Numbered from the stretch's first letter, positions 19,243 through 31,117 are shown. The stretch is 64,000 nucleotides of DNA from Candidatus Sumerlaeota bacterium (GCA_016928995.1 JAFGJS010000065.1:17079-81078), one strand, 5' to 3'. Translations and numbers: made by a program. The notes: a model not told the origin generated them from the sequence alone.

Positions 19243-20742
19243 ATGACTGAAGCACTGTTTCAAGAGATTCTGATGGCGCGGCGCCGCGTGTATGCGGCGT
19301 TTGAGCCGACGCCGTTGCAGCGTTTGCAGACAGCGGCGATCGAGGGAGAGGTTTTCGTCAAGCGCGAGGATCTGTCGCCGATTCATTCCTACAAGTGGCG
19401 CGGCGCGTTCAACCGGATGAGCGTGCTGACGGACGAGGAGCGGGAGCGCGGAGTCGTCGCGGCGTCCGCCGGCAATCATGCCCAGGGCGTGGCGGTGGCG
19501 GCGAGCAAGATGCATGTGCGCGCAAAAATCTATATGCCCGTGTCCACGCCGCGCATGAAGCAGCTGGCCGTGCGACAGTGCGGCGGCGAATGGGTCGAGG
19601 TGGCGCTGCGCGGCGACGATTACAACGCGTCGTGCGAGGAGGCCAGCTGCGTCTGCCGCGAACAGGGCCTGACGTTCATCCATCCTTACGACGACCTGCT
19701 GACGATGGGCGGCCAGGGCACGCTGGCCGATGAAATCGTGATGAGCGGCCAGGGTCCGTTTGACACGGCGTATCTGCAGATCGGCGGCGGCGGCATGGCG
19801 GCGAGCGTGGCCTGCTGGCTCAAGCGCTATTATCCCGGCATCCGCATCATCGGCGTGGAAGGCGAGGAACAGGCGTCGATGAAAGCCGCAATTGAGGCGG
19901 GCAAAGTAGTCGAGTTGCCGCATGTCGATCTTTTCTCCGACGGCACGGCAGTGAAAAAAGCCGGCGAGCTGACGTATCCCTTATGCCGCGATTTGCTTGA
20001 TGACATCATCACGGTGAGCAACGAGGAACTTTGCGCGGCGATCCAGCTTTGCTGGGAGGCGCAACGCTGCATCCCGGAACCGGCCGGCGCGATGGGTCTT
20101 GCTGGATTGCTTCAGCAAAAGGATCAGGCGCGCGGGAAACGCACCGTTTGCGTGATCTGCGGTTCGAACATGGATTTCGGCCAGTTCAGCTGGATCGCGC
20201 GGCATGCCGGGATCGGCGCGGCGATGCGGCGTTTTTATCGCTTTGAGATCAGCGAAGCCAAAGGCTCGATGCTGCGTTTGTTCGAGGCGTTCGGCGGCGC
20301 GAACATCATCGAGATGCAGTATGGCAAGACGCACAACGAAAGGGCCTGGCCGGTGATCGGGCTTGAGGCCTCGCCGGAGGAAATGCATCTCATTCTGCAG
20401 CGTTGCGAGACGCTGCAAATCCCGCACGAGGATGTGACGGCCGAAGAGGATGTGGAGTTCCGCATCATCAACTACGAACCGGCCCTGATGAAGGCGCCGT
20501 ACTTTTTCAAGGTCGAGTTTCCCGAGCGCGCGGGCGCGTTGCGCGATTTCATGCGGAAGGTTCAGGGGCTGGCGAGCCTGTGCTACTTCAATTACGTCTA
20601 CAGCGGCGAGCGCATCGGCCGCGCGCTGCTGGCGTTCGAGTTCGATTCCGAGGAGCTTCGCGCGCAATTCCAGCATGCCCTGCGCAACTGCGGCCTGGTG
20701 TATTATGAAATCCAGGAACGCGCGCTTCGACGCATGTTGTGA
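19243..20742 (+). CDS. ilvA: Threonine ammonia-lyase, biosynthetic
   Basis: 499 residues, the length of the long biosynthetic IlvA. The PLP Schiff-base lysine is Lys51 in HSYKWRGAFN. The substrate loop SAGNHAQGVA and the phosphate-binding GGGGMAASVA follow. The C-terminal 170 residues form two ACT-like regulatory domains (RFEISEAKGSMLRLFEAFGG; then YFFKVEFPERAGALRDFM), which bind isoleucine and valine in characterised enzymes. The reaction converts threonine to 2-oxobutanoate, committing carbon to isoleucine. No other ilv genes are nearby. Converges with mreB, leaving only 45 bases between stops. Confidence 0.95.
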   Translation: MTEALFQEILMARRRVYAAFEPTPLQRLQTAAIEGEVFVKREDLSPIHSYKWRGAFNRMSVLTDEERERGVVAASAGNHAQGVAVAASKMHVRAKIYMPVSTPRMKQLAVRQCGGEWVEVALRGDDYNASCEEASCVCREQGLTFIHPYDDLLTMGGQGTLADEIVMSGQGPFDTAYLQIGGGGMAASVACWLKRYYPGIRIIGVEGEEQASMKAAIEAGKVVELPHVDLFSDGTAVKKAGELTYPLCRDLLDDIITVSNEELCAAIQLCWEAQRCIPEPAGAMGLAGLLQQKDQARGKRTVCVICGSNMDFGQFSWIARHAGIGAAMRRFYRFEISEAKGSMLRLFEAFGGANIIEMQYGKTHNERAWPVIGLEASPEEMHLILQRCETLQIPHEDVTAEEDVEFRIINYEPALMKAPYFFKVEFPERAGALRDFMRKVQGLASLCYFNYVYSGERIGRALLAFEFDSEELRAQFQHALRNCGLVYYEIQERALRRML

Positions 20743-20787
20743 TTTTATCATGCCCATCAGCGGTGCGATGCAACGAACGCTGGAGAC

Positions 20788-22409
<1,622 letters not shown>

Positions 22410-23780
22410 ATGACGGATTCACGGCCGATACTGGTATTGACCACGGAGCCGTTGCCTTTGCCGGGGCGCTCGGTTACTGGCGCGGGCATGCGCGCATGGG
22501 GATTGGCGCAAGGCTTGCGCGCGCGCGGACTCGATGCCGTTGTGGCGATGCCTGTTCCAGCGGGCGATCCGCCGGACGCGAAAACGTTGCAGCAACATGG
22601 CGCGGCGATGTTCAAACGCGCGGAGCTGAACGCGTTTGCGCGCAAAATGAATCCGTCGGCGGTGGTGTTGCAGCATTGGGGATTGGCGCGCGAGCTGGGC
22701 GATGTGGACGCGCCGCTGGCGATTGATCTGGCCGGACCGCATCTGCTGGAGCGGCTTTACTGGGAATCGCCGGATCCGGAACAGGATCGCATCGAGAAGA
22801 TCGGCGCGCTGAGCCGGGCTGACTTCGTCTGCTGCTCCGGGGAATATCAGCGGCATTACTTTCTGCCATTCCTCAGCGAGGCGGGATGGGACGTGACGCT
22901 GCGCGATGCGCTGCCGGTGATTCCATACTCGCTCGATCCCGCGCTGCCGCAAGCGGGCGAACGCGATCCTTTCACGCTGGTTTACGGCGGCTATTTTTTG
23001 CCATGGCAGGATCCCTCGATCGCGCTCGAAGCGTGCCTTGAGGCGATGGATGAGGCTGGCGCGGGCCGATTGGAGTTTTACGGCGGGATGCATCCGCAAC
23101 TGGATGTTTCCGGCGGCAAGTTTGAGCCGCTGCTTGAACGGCTCGCGGCGCATCCGCGCGTGACGATGTGCGGCCCGTTGCCGTTTGACGCGCTGACGCA
23201 ACGCTATTGCCGGGCGGGATTGGCCGTCGATCTGATGGCGCGCAATCCGGAGCGGGAGCTGGCCTTCACCACGCGCACGCTGGTTTACCTGTGGTGCGGC
23301 CTGCCTGTGCTGTATAACGACTACAGCGAGCTGTCGTCCTGGATCGAACGCTACGGCGCGGGCGCAACGCTCAATCCGGAAGATCCTGCGGCAGTGAAGC
23401 GCGTCATGCTGGAATATTTGCGAGATTCTGCGGCATGGGATGAGCGGCGCGAGGCGGCGCGGCGTTTGATGCGCGAGCAATTCGACTGGACCAAGACCAT
23501 CGATCCCTTGGCTGCGTGGTGCGCCGATCCCAAGCCGCGTGCGAACAAAGAGCTATCCGGGCAAAACAGTGGCGAGCAGACTCGCCGCCTGCTGCAGCAG
23601 ACCAAAGACGAACTGCAAAAAACACGCAGCGAGTTGGAAACGTTGCAAGGCAAATGGCATGTTCGGCTAGCGCGAAAAATGCACGGCTGGGCGCCGTTGC
23701 TCGCGCCGCTGGTTTGGCTGGCATTGACGCCGTTGGCCTGGATTGTGCGCCGCGAGTTGCGGCGCGGCGAGAGCGAGTGA
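22410..23780 (+). CDS. Glycosyltransferase (GT-B, family-4-like) with C-terminal coiled coil and membrane segment
   Basis: 456 residues. The N-terminal Rossmann half (PILVLTTEPLPLPGRSVTGA, WGLAQGLRARGLDAVV) fits an acceptor-binding GT-B domain. The second half has LVYGGYFLPWQDPSIALEA, FYGGMHPQLDVSGG and a nucleotide-binding region ending LVYLWCGLPVLYNDYSELSS. After the catalytic part comes a heptad-like segment (TRRLLQQTKDELQKTRSELE) and a hydrophobic segment (LLAPLVWLALTPLAWIV) that could tether it to the inner membrane. It probably adds a sugar to a lipid-linked surface polysaccharide; donor and acceptor are unknown. It lies next to a family 2 glycosyltransferase on the opposite strand. Confidence 0.82.
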   Translation: MTDSRPILVLTTEPLPLPGRSVTGAGMRAWGLAQGLRARGLDAVVAMPVPAGDPPDAKTLQQHGAAMFKRAELNAFARKMNPSAVVLQHWGLARELGDVDAPLAIDLAGPHLLERLYWESPDPEQDRIEKIGALSRADFVCCSGEYQRHYFLPFLSEAGWDVTLRDALPVIPYSLDPALPQAGERDPFTLVYGGYFLPWQDPSIALEACLEAMDEAGAGRLEFYGGMHPQLDVSGGKFEPLLERLAAHPRVTMCGPLPFDALTQRYCRAGLAVDLMARNPERELAFTTRTLVYLWCGLPVLYNDYSELSSWIERYGAGATLNPEDPAAVKRVMLEYLRDSAAWDERREAARRLMREQFDWTKTIDPLAAWCADPKPRANKELSGQNSGEQTRRLLQQTKDELQKTRSELETLQGKWHVRLARKMHGWAPLLAPLVWLALTPLAWIVRRELRRGESE

Positions 23781-23783
23781 AGT

Positions 23784-24028
23784 CCGGTCACTGGGGGCGG
23801 AACTCTCTTCAGCTACGGAGGTGACAATCTCTTTTATCATGGCTCCTGATCAGCGCTGAAAGCGCTGAGTATCACAGCCCAGGCCAGAGCGTAGGCCGCG
23901 AAGCGGCCGTGAGCGCCGGCCTGGGTCAAAGGCCAAAGCATCCCAGGCTGGCGGGATTTTTGCCCCGCAAAAATCATGACAGCCGTTTGAGGCGTTCGTA
24001 GCTTAAGAGAGTTGCGCCCGATCACTGA
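23784..24028. repeat. Palindromic element B with terminal inverted repeats
   Basis: The ends match as inverted repeats of about 30 bases: left AACTCTCTTCAGCTACG (23800-23816), right the complement of AACTCTCTTAAGCTACG. Inside are the stems AGCGCT/AGCGCT, CCCAGGCC...GGCCTGGG and GGCCGCGAAGCGGCC. No transposase. The right end overlaps the last codons of the neighbouring glycosyltransferase gene. Confidence 0.65.
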
Positions 24029-25005
24029 CATTCGAAATATTTTGTCTTGCCGAAGTTTTCCGGTCGCAGGATATAGCGGTCGTTGTGTTTTCGCGACGGA
24101 TCGGATTTACGCCGCCCCCGGCGATGGGCGATTATTTCAGGGAGCCGCACAATGGCGCGGAAGAAGCCGCACATTCCACTGACGCCGCGCCCTTGCAGCA
24201 AATCGCGGCCGTAAACCCAGGGAAGCGCCGCAATATGGCGCAGAATCAAGGCGGGATCGTCGAGGTTGAGCCAATTGAAGAAAAGACGGTTGCGTTCGAT
24301 GAGCTGTTCGCGCTTGCTGAAAGCAACCAAGCGTTTCATGGACGCCTGCCCAAGATGATCGGCGGCCGCCGCAGGCTCGTACAATACTTCCCAGCCGCAT
24401 TTCACCGCACGCCAGGACAAGTCGTAATCCTCCCAGTATCCTGGATGAAAAAGCGTATTGAAGCCCCCAAGCCGCAGAAACAATTCGCGGTTGTATACCG
24501 TGGAGCCGCCTTGCGGAAACACAGTCGGGCAACGTTCCTGCGGATCCGACCAGACTTTGCCCACTCCGCCGCGCCGCCAGGCGGCGTCCATACATAAATG
24601 ATTAGGCGATCCATCATTCCAGTCGATGGTTTTCGCGCCGACCGCAAACAAGGGCGGCGCGTTCTCAGGGCGTTCTTCAAAAAACGCGGCGACCGCCCTG
24701 GCGACAAACTCCTCCGGGACTTTCATGTCGTTGTTCATCATCAGGATCAGGCGGCCTTGCGCGGCCTGCGCGCCGGCATTGCTGGCGCCGGCAAAGCCGA
24801 GATTGCGCGGGTTGCGCAGCAGACGCGCCTGGGGAAACTTCTCCTCGACCAATTCCGCGGAGCAGTCGGTGGACACGTCGTCCACGACGATCAGTTCAAA
24901 CGGCTTGCCGCAAGCCTCGCCGGACTTCCACAAGGTCGAGACGCAGTCCTCGATAAAATCCTTGCCGTTCCAGTTGGCGACCACGATGGAGATTTCAGGA
25001 GTCAT
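24022..25005 (-). CDS. Family 2 glycosyltransferase
   Basis: 327 residues with a GT-A fold. The N-terminus ISIVVANWNGKDFIEDC binds nucleotide sugar. VVDDVSTDCSAE carries the first acidic pair, and LILMMNNDMKVPEEF carries the metal-binding motif of NND type. GYWEDYDLSWRAVKCGW resembles the ED(Y)xDLxxR acceptor/catalytic motif of rhamnosyl- and other surface-polysaccharide transferases. The C-terminus is basic. It is cytoplasmic, possibly membrane-associated, and probably acts with the neighbouring GT-B enzyme in surface glycan assembly. Its stop codon lies inside the right terminal repeat of element B, so the repeat contributes the last few residues (FECQ). Confidence 0.87.
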   Translation of the reverse strand: MTPEISIVVANWNGKDFIEDCVSTLWKSGEACGKPFELIVVDDVSTDCSAELVEEKFPQARLLRNPRNLGFAGASNAGAQAAQGRLILMMNNDMKVPEEFVARAVAAFFEERPENAPPLFAVGAKTIDWNDGSPNHLCMDAAWRRGGVGKVWSDPQERCPTVFPQGGSTVYNRELFLRLGGFNTLFHPGYWEDYDLSWRAVKCGWEVLYEPAAAADHLGQASMKRLVAFSKREQLIERNRLFFNWLNLDDPALILRHIAALPWVYGRDLLQGRGVSGMCGFFRAIVRLPEIIAHRRGRRKSDPSRKHNDRYILRPENFGKTKYFECQ

Positions 25006-25232
25006 GAGTTGTGCGATTGATCCGCGATGAATTGAAAAGGGACGGGCTGAATGGCTTGATTATCAGCCGTGCGCCGTTAAGGTCGCAAGCATTAATTCCT
25101 TACGCCATATAACAGCGTTACGTCAAACACCGGAATGATCATTTGGGGCTGGACAAGAAAGGCGGCTCTGAGTTTCAAGTAAAGTCACTGATTTATGACA
25201 GAGAAGTTTGGGATTTAACGCGAGGGGATCGA

Positions 25233-25898
25233 GTGAAGAGTAATCGATACACAGCGGCGTCGGGTTTCACGCTGATCGAACTGCTGATCGTCGTGCTGAT
25301 TCTCGCTATCCTGGCGGCGGTCGCGCTGCCGAATCTGCTCGAATTCCAGACGCGCGCCAAAACCGCTCGCGCTCGCGCCGACATGCGCAGCATCGCCACG
25401 GCCCTGGAAGCATACGCCGTGGAACATAACGATTTTCCGCCCAACGGCGAATACGGCACGCTCTCTTTTCACATCACCACGCCCATTTCGTATATCTCCA
25501 CCAATTACCTGATCGATCCATTTGCGGATAAGGAATATGACGTTTTCTACGGCGAGCTGCGGCAGCGTTATACATACACGAAAGTCGTCACGGAAGATGA
25601 ATTTTGGAGTCTGTTTTGGAGCGCTCAGCCGCTGCCTGGAGCGGAGGCGGTGGACAGCGACAGTTCGTGGGGCAATTACAATCCAGGCGCATTCGACCGC
25701 TATGGATGCTGGCGGCTGGTGTCGATGGGGCCCGACACGGAATATGAGGACGCCTCCATTCCCGCAGGACCGTTCAATATCAATCCGCTCGGTTTGAACG
25801 GCTCCGACATCCCCTACGATCCGACGAATGGAACGGTGAGCTTTGGCAATATCCTGCGCTTCCAAAACCATCCGGAGGGCATCGTACCGGCGCACTAA
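25233..25898 (+). CDS. Type II secretion/type IV pilus-like pseudopilin
   Basis: 221 residues from a GTG at 25233 with GAGGGG just upstream. It has a classical prepilin leader ending in Gly and the methylation motif GFTLIELLIVVLILAILAAV, giving the long hydrophobic helix, followed by LPNLLEFQTRAKTARARADM. The globular domain has GspG-like features (ATALEAYAVEHNDFPPNGEY) and ends in YDPTNGTVSFGNILRF, a C-terminal motif shared with two other proteins in this window. Processed by a prepilin peptidase, it would assemble into or cap a pseudopilus. No secretion ATPase, secretin or prepilin peptidase gene is adjacent, so its machinery lies elsewhere. Confidence 0.88.
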   Translation: MKSNRYTAASGFTLIELLIVVLILAILAAVALPNLLEFQTRAKTARARADMRSIATALEAYAVEHNDFPPNGEYGTLSFHITTPISYISTNYLIDPFADKEYDVFYGELRQRYTYTKVVTEDEFWSLFWSAQPLPGAEAVDSDSSWGNYNPGAFDRYGCWRLVSMGPDTEYEDASIPAGPFNINPLGLNGSDIPYDPTNGTVSFGNILRFQNHPEGIVPAH

Positions 25899-26242
25899 TC
25901 CGGCCTTCTCATCGCGAATGGATCAATCGTAATCATCGCGATCAAGGCCGGGAGCGCTGACAATGCAAATGAATGCATCTCCTAACCCGCATTTCTCACC
26001 ACTCAGCACGTTCTCGGCTGTGAGAAATTATTACACTTGCTCTTGCTCGTGCTCTTGCTCTTCTTGCCCAACCATACACTGTATTTTTGAGCGAGAGCAA
26101 AAGCAAGAGCAAGAGCAAGAATATTCGGTCTCAAGCACGATACAATGACAATTTAATTCACCGTGGTGAGAAGACCGGGCTAATCAATTCCGATCCCGAT
26201 AGCGATAGCGATAGCGATAGCGATTTCGAATGAGGATGGCGC
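25899..26242. repeat. Cluster of three low-complexity inverted repeats
   Basis: No gene. Three repeat types sit side by side. A hairpin ATTTCTCAC/GTGAGAAAT occupies 25991-26028. A (GAGCAA)n inverted repeat has a CTTGCTCTTGCTCGTGCTC arm near 26037 mirrored around 26090-26120. A GATAGC tandem (26191-26227) has four consecutive units. The Cys/Ser-rich and Gln/Glu-rich frame across this region is a by-product of the hexamer repeat. Confidence 0.7.
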
Positions 26243-26845
26243 TTAGTTTGCGTTGAATGTTCCTACGCGGATCACGTCTCCGCGGCTGGTCAGACCGTTC
26301 GTCGGATCATACACCGATCCGGGATTTTTTTGCAGTTCGTCTTCCACGCTGATGAAGGTCTCCAGGTCGATGTCCACGCGTCCATCCGGCCCCACGCTCC
26401 GGAGCGCCCACCGCATCGTCATATCGTCCGGCATGTAAGCTTGGTATTGATAATGCTTGCCCCATCCCGCGTAGGGATCGAAAGTATGCTTGTGCAATTC
26501 CAGATCGTTGAGCAAAAACGCCACGTTTTTGAAGTTGTTGAACTTGTATGAATCCCAATCGGGCTGATTTTTGAAGCTAACCAGCCAGTCGCTCGCCTCG
26601 CGTTCCAAGCGCGGAGTGATCGGCGGCAGCCTCAGCCGTTCGTTGTACTTCACAATCGCCTGGCTGAGGTAATCCAGGTCTTTGTTGATTTTCCGCATCC
26701 GGTGCCACGGCGTGAAAGTGTAACCGATCCATGAAGCGACGGCGATCAGGATCAGCGCCGCCAGCGTGATGAGCGGTTTGCGGTATTTCTTCAGCCAGAA
26801 TACAAAGTCATCGAGGTAATTCTGCAGCTCTTCCCACATGTCCAT
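26243..26845 (-). CDS. Leaderless pseudopilin-like membrane protein
   Basis: 200 residues. A cytoplasmic N-terminus (MDMWEELQNYLDDFVFW) is followed by one membrane helix (about 24-46, LITLAALILIAVASWIGY) and a periplasmic domain. That domain begins with a helix (KINKDLDYLSQAIVKYNERL) and continues through WALRSVGPDGRVDID to YDPTNGLTSRGDVIRVG. The distal part matches the shape of GspG-type pseudopilins (RSVGPDG, then the YDPTNG tail), but there is no prepilin cleavage/methylation site. It would therefore stay a bitopic membrane protein. It shares the tail motif with the genes at 25.2 and 42.2 kb. Function unknown. Upstream of it lies the ABC-2-like permease gene on the same strand, 92 bases away. 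Confidence 0.7.
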   Translation of the reverse strand: MDMWEELQNYLDDFVFWLKKYRKPLITLAALILIAVASWIGYTFTPWHRMRKINKDLDYLSQAIVKYNERLRLPPITPRLEREASDWLVSFKNQPDWDSYKFNNFKNVAFLLNDLELHKHTFDPYAGWGKHYQYQAYMPDDMTMRWALRSVGPDGRVDIDLETFISVEDELQKNPGSVYDPTNGLTSRGDVIRVGTFNAN

Positions 26846-26937
26846 GCACCCGTGTTGTGAAAATCAAGTTCAGAGCACATCCACCCATTGTTGATAGTAA
26901 AAACCAAGTTCGATCCGGATTCAAGCCATTTTCTATA

Positions 26938-28047
26938 TCAAATGCGGCGATAACGGCGCATGGCTCCGCGTTCTTCATTGTCTAGCTCATCAAGCTCGCC
27001 GCTGGCGTCGAGCCAATAGCGACAGATAAACCGCTCGATGCGCCGTAACGCCATCCCGGCCAGCGCCAGCGTGGCGCCAAGGATGGCCGTCTGGGTCAGC
27101 AGAAAACCCGCCTCGGTTTGGAAGAACGAGCTGAGCAACATGCTTAGACTCAAAGTGCAAAAGACATAAAGGAGCAGGAACCCAAAAACTTCGATGAATT
27201 GCTGAAACCGATGATTGGGCATGCGCAGGGCGACGGCCAGGGCGATCCAGGCGGCCAGCGGCCAGCGCGCCAGTTCCATCAACGCGCCGATGCCTTCGAT
27301 CGTTCCGTCGATCTCAATTCTTAAGACATCCAGCCCCAAGCCGGTTAATAAGGAGTTGCGGCCGACTTTGCAGGCCAGGCTGGAGAAAATGGATTGAGGA
27401 GACAGAAAGACGATCATCAGGTAGAGCATCCAAATCGCATTAGGGGCGATCAAGATCAGCGCGCCTCGGCGCCATGACAGCCACGCTCCTTGCAGGAGAC
27501 CATATGCAAGTTCGCGGGGCGTCAGCAAAGACATATTCAAATCATGCAGCGAATAACTCATCAGCCGGTTTCGCAGCGTTCCGGCGGCATACAGCGGAAA
27601 GAAGATCAGGAAGAAAAAAATCGCAATAAGATTGACGCCCAGAATGTAAAAACGGGATGCGTCGAAAAACATCGGAAAAATATAATAACGAGGCGGCATG
27701 ATATAAAGATTAGCCTGATAATTGCATATTCGATTGTAGCCGGAATACCCAAATGTTTTTTGATCTAAAACCTGAAGTTCTTTTTTTATTCCATTCAGTG
27801 TGTTGATCTGATTCTGATTCAAGGGTTTTGTGTCTCGCCGATAGCCTTGTATTGTTTTTTGGTATAATGCGATTTGCTTAGGTTTCCATGCGTTGAATTG
27901 ATCTGTAAAGTGTGCATGAAAGCCATAAATCCCCCCAAAGGCGCAAAGCGCCATCAGGAGCGTGATCAGCATCAGCACAGGACTGCGGCGGGCGAGGCGC
28001 AATTCGCGCTGGGCGATGGGATTATCCTTTGTGGTGCGAAAAAGCAT
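26938..28047 (-). CDS. ABC-2-like multi-pass membrane protein
   Basis: 369 residues. The N-terminus NPIAQRELRLARRSPVLMLI resembles ABC-2 permease subunits (a short amphipathic helix before the first membrane span). About six further hydrophobic segments follow: FYILGVNLIAIFFFLIFFPL, GALILIAPNAIWMLYLMIVF, WPLAAWIALAVALRM, FGFLLLYVFCTLSLSMLLSS and FLLTQTAILGATLALAGMAL. A large periplasmic loop lies between spans 1 and 2. No ATP-binding partner gene is adjacent, so transport is inferred only from topology and the N-terminal signature. Possibly co-transcribed with the downstream leaderless pseudopilin-like gene. Confidence 0.6.
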   Translation of the reverse strand: MLFRTTKDNPIAQRELRLARRSPVLMLITLLMALCAFGGIYGFHAHFTDQFNAWKPKQIALYQKTIQGYRRDTKPLNQNQINTLNGIKKELQVLDQKTFGYSGYNRICNYQANLYIMPPRYYIFPMFFDASRFYILGVNLIAIFFFLIFFPLYAAGTLRNRLMSYSLHDLNMSLLTPRELAYGLLQGAWLSWRRGALILIAPNAIWMLYLMIVFLSPQSIFSSLACKVGRNSLLTGLGLDVLRIEIDGTIEGIGALMELARWPLAAWIALAVALRMPNHRFQQFIEVFGFLLLYVFCTLSLSMLLSSFFQTEAGFLLTQTAILGATLALAGMALRRIERFICRYWLDASGELDELDNEERGAMRRYRRI

Positions 28048-28407
28048 GGGCGGCCTTGTTTCGGGTTCCGGGATAGAATAGTTGGTTCAGCGTTATTATT
28101 CGATATACTTCAGTTTTCTTTTTATCATCACACAAAGTCACAGAGCACATAAAGATTTCAATCGTTGTATTTACAGTAGATCCAAATTCGGTCCTTAGCG
28201 TCCTCGCCCGGCGTAGCTTTGGCGAAGCCGGAGCTCTGCGACTTTGCGTTGAATTTTTGAGGTTTCTAAAGATCTCTTTTTGATATCAATTCATGCAAAT
28301 AAAATTCCTGTTCAATCAATATCATCCGAATTCCGGAACCCGAGACCCGGAACCCGGAGCCCGAGCCCCGGAATCCACAATCTTTTATTTCCGTTCCGCC
28401 CCCTTTT
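28048..28407. other. Repeat-rich region upstream of eno
   Basis: No gene is seen. A degenerate CAAAGRC inverted repeat spans 28129-28253 and contains a nested palindrome (GCCCGGC...GCCGGAG, about 28206-28232). A CCCGGAACCCGGAGCC-type repeat with ATTCCGG/CCGGAAT ends lies at 28330-28376. Confidence 0.6.
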
Positions 28408-28410
28408 CCA

Positions 28411-29803
<1,393 letters not shown>

Positions 29804-29828
29804 ACGCGAATCAAGATCCGAAGCGAAA

Positions 29829-29861
29829 AACCTTCCGCCAACACGGCGGGAGGTTTTTTTT
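29829..29861 (+). terminator. Intrinsic terminator of eno
   Basis: CCTTCCGCC (29831-29839) pairs with GGCGGGAGG (29845-29853, one G-T wobble), followed by eight T residues. It begins 27 bases after the eno stop. Confidence 0.85.
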
Positions 29862-29975
29862 ATGCGCGTGTGAATGTGTCACGATGATCGAATTATCTTT
29901 GCGTCTGATTCATCGCGCCGATTACGATTGTCGCATTGCATTAATTTCACCGGGTCGCGGTCTGGAAAGCGCACA

Positions 29976-31112
29976 ATGGCAAAAAAGGATTCAAGAGGCA
30001 AAACGGCGGCATTCGCGGAATTTTTCGCTGGCGTGGGATTGATGCGCATGGGGCTGGAGCGCGCCGGCTGGCGCTGCGCATTCGCGCATGACATCGACGC
30101 GAACAAGCGGGCGTTGTATGACGCGCAATTCGGCGATGCGGACGCGCATTATATGCTGGGCGACATCCATGAACTTGACGCGCGGACCGTGCCGGACGTG
30201 GCGCTGGCCACGGCGTCGTTTCCGTGCACCGATCTTTCGTTGGCCGGAGCGCGGCGCGGTTTGAACTCCGGACAGTCATCAGCGTTTTGGGGCTTCGTGC
30301 GCGTGCTGCGTGACATGGACGCGCGTCGTCCTTCGTTGCTGCTGATCGAAAATGTGCCGGGATTTCTCACTTCGCACGGCGGGCGCGATTTCGTCGCGGC
30401 GATGCGCGCCTTAAACGAGTTGGGCTATGCCGTCGATCCGTTCATCGTGGACGCCGCGTATTTCGTACCGCAGAGCCGTCAGCGGCTGTTCATCGTGGGC
30501 GCACAGGAATGCGGCACAGCCTCCCTCGGCTGTGCTTCGCTTAATGCTGATGCTGAAAACGAATCCCGCCCAGCCGCTTTACTGTCTATTATCAAAAAGC
30601 AACCGGAAATCCATTGGTGCTTGCGCAATTTGCCGCCGTTGCCGGAGTGCAAGCGGACGTTGCGCGATGTGATCGAGGCGCTGCCGCCGGACGATGCGCA
30701 ATGGTGGAGCGAGGAGCGCACGCGCTATCTGCTGAGTCAGATGAGCGAACGGCATCGAGCGCAGACTGAGGCCATGACGGCCGGAGCGGATTGGTCGTAT
30801 GGCACGATTTTTCGTCGCGTGCGAAAGGGACGCACGATGGCCGAGCTGCGCGTGGATGGCCGCGCGGGATGCCTGCGCACACCAAAAGGCGGCAGCGCAC
30901 GGCAGATTCTGCTCATGGCCGGGCGCGGCCAGTGCAAGGTGCGGCTGCTCACAGCACGGGAATGCGCCCGCCTGATGGGCGCGAATGATTTCCCCTGCGG
31001 CGCGTCGCTGAACCAGATGCTGTTCGCCTTTGGCGACGCCGTTTGCGTGCCGGTTGTGGAGTGGATCGCACGGAATCGGTTGATACAAGAAACCGAGATT
31101 AAAACAGAATAA
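29976..31112 (+). CDS. dcm: DNA (cytosine-5)-methyltransferase
   Basis: 378 residues from the ATG at 29976; the frame is open further upstream but homology starts here. C5-methyltransferase motifs run in order: I (FFAGVGLMRMGLERAGW), IV with the catalytic Cys84 (FPCTDLSLAG), VI (ENVPGF), VIII (PQSRQRLFIVGA), and IX/X near the end (MLFAFGDAVCVPVVEWIA). It transfers a methyl group from S-adenosylmethionine to C5 of cytosine in a specific sequence. Residues 178-189 (ECGTASLGCASL), just after motif VIII where the target-recognition region begins, are encoded by a palindromic genomic repeat. The gene is followed by a hairpin and vsr; no cognate restriction endonuclease is seen. Confidence 0.92.
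   Translation: MAKKDSRGKTAAFAEFFAGVGLMRMGLERAGWRCAFAHDIDANKRALYDAQFGDADAHYMLGDIHELDARTVPDVALATASFPCTDLSLAGARRGLNSGQSSAFWGFVRVLRDMDARRPSLLLIENVPGFLTSHGGRDFVAAMRALNELGYAVDPFIVDAAYFVPQSRQRLFIVGAQECGTASLGCASLNADAENESRPAALLSIIKKQPEIHWCLRNLPPLPECKRTLRDVIEALPPDDAQWWSEERTRYLLSQMSERHRAQTEAMTAGADWSYGTIFRRVRKGRTMAELRVDGRAGCLRTPKGGSARQILLMAGRGQCKVRLLTARECARLMGANDFPCGASLNQMLFAFGDAVCVPVVEWIARNRLIQETEIKTE
30507..30542 (+). repeat. In-frame palindromic repeat inside dcm
   Basis: GCACAGCC (30514-30521) and GGCTGTGC (30528-30535) form a perfect stem around TCCCTC. The segment matches the inner part of element A read on its minus strand (GAATGTGGCACAGCCGCCCT...), which is intergenic. Confidence 0.7.
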
Positions 31113-31117
31113 TTAAA

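Noticed and set aside
25963..26148. A small Cys/Ser- and Gln/Glu-rich protein
   Set aside because: The composition comes directly from the (GAGCAA)n inverted repeat; no ribosome-binding site or other support.
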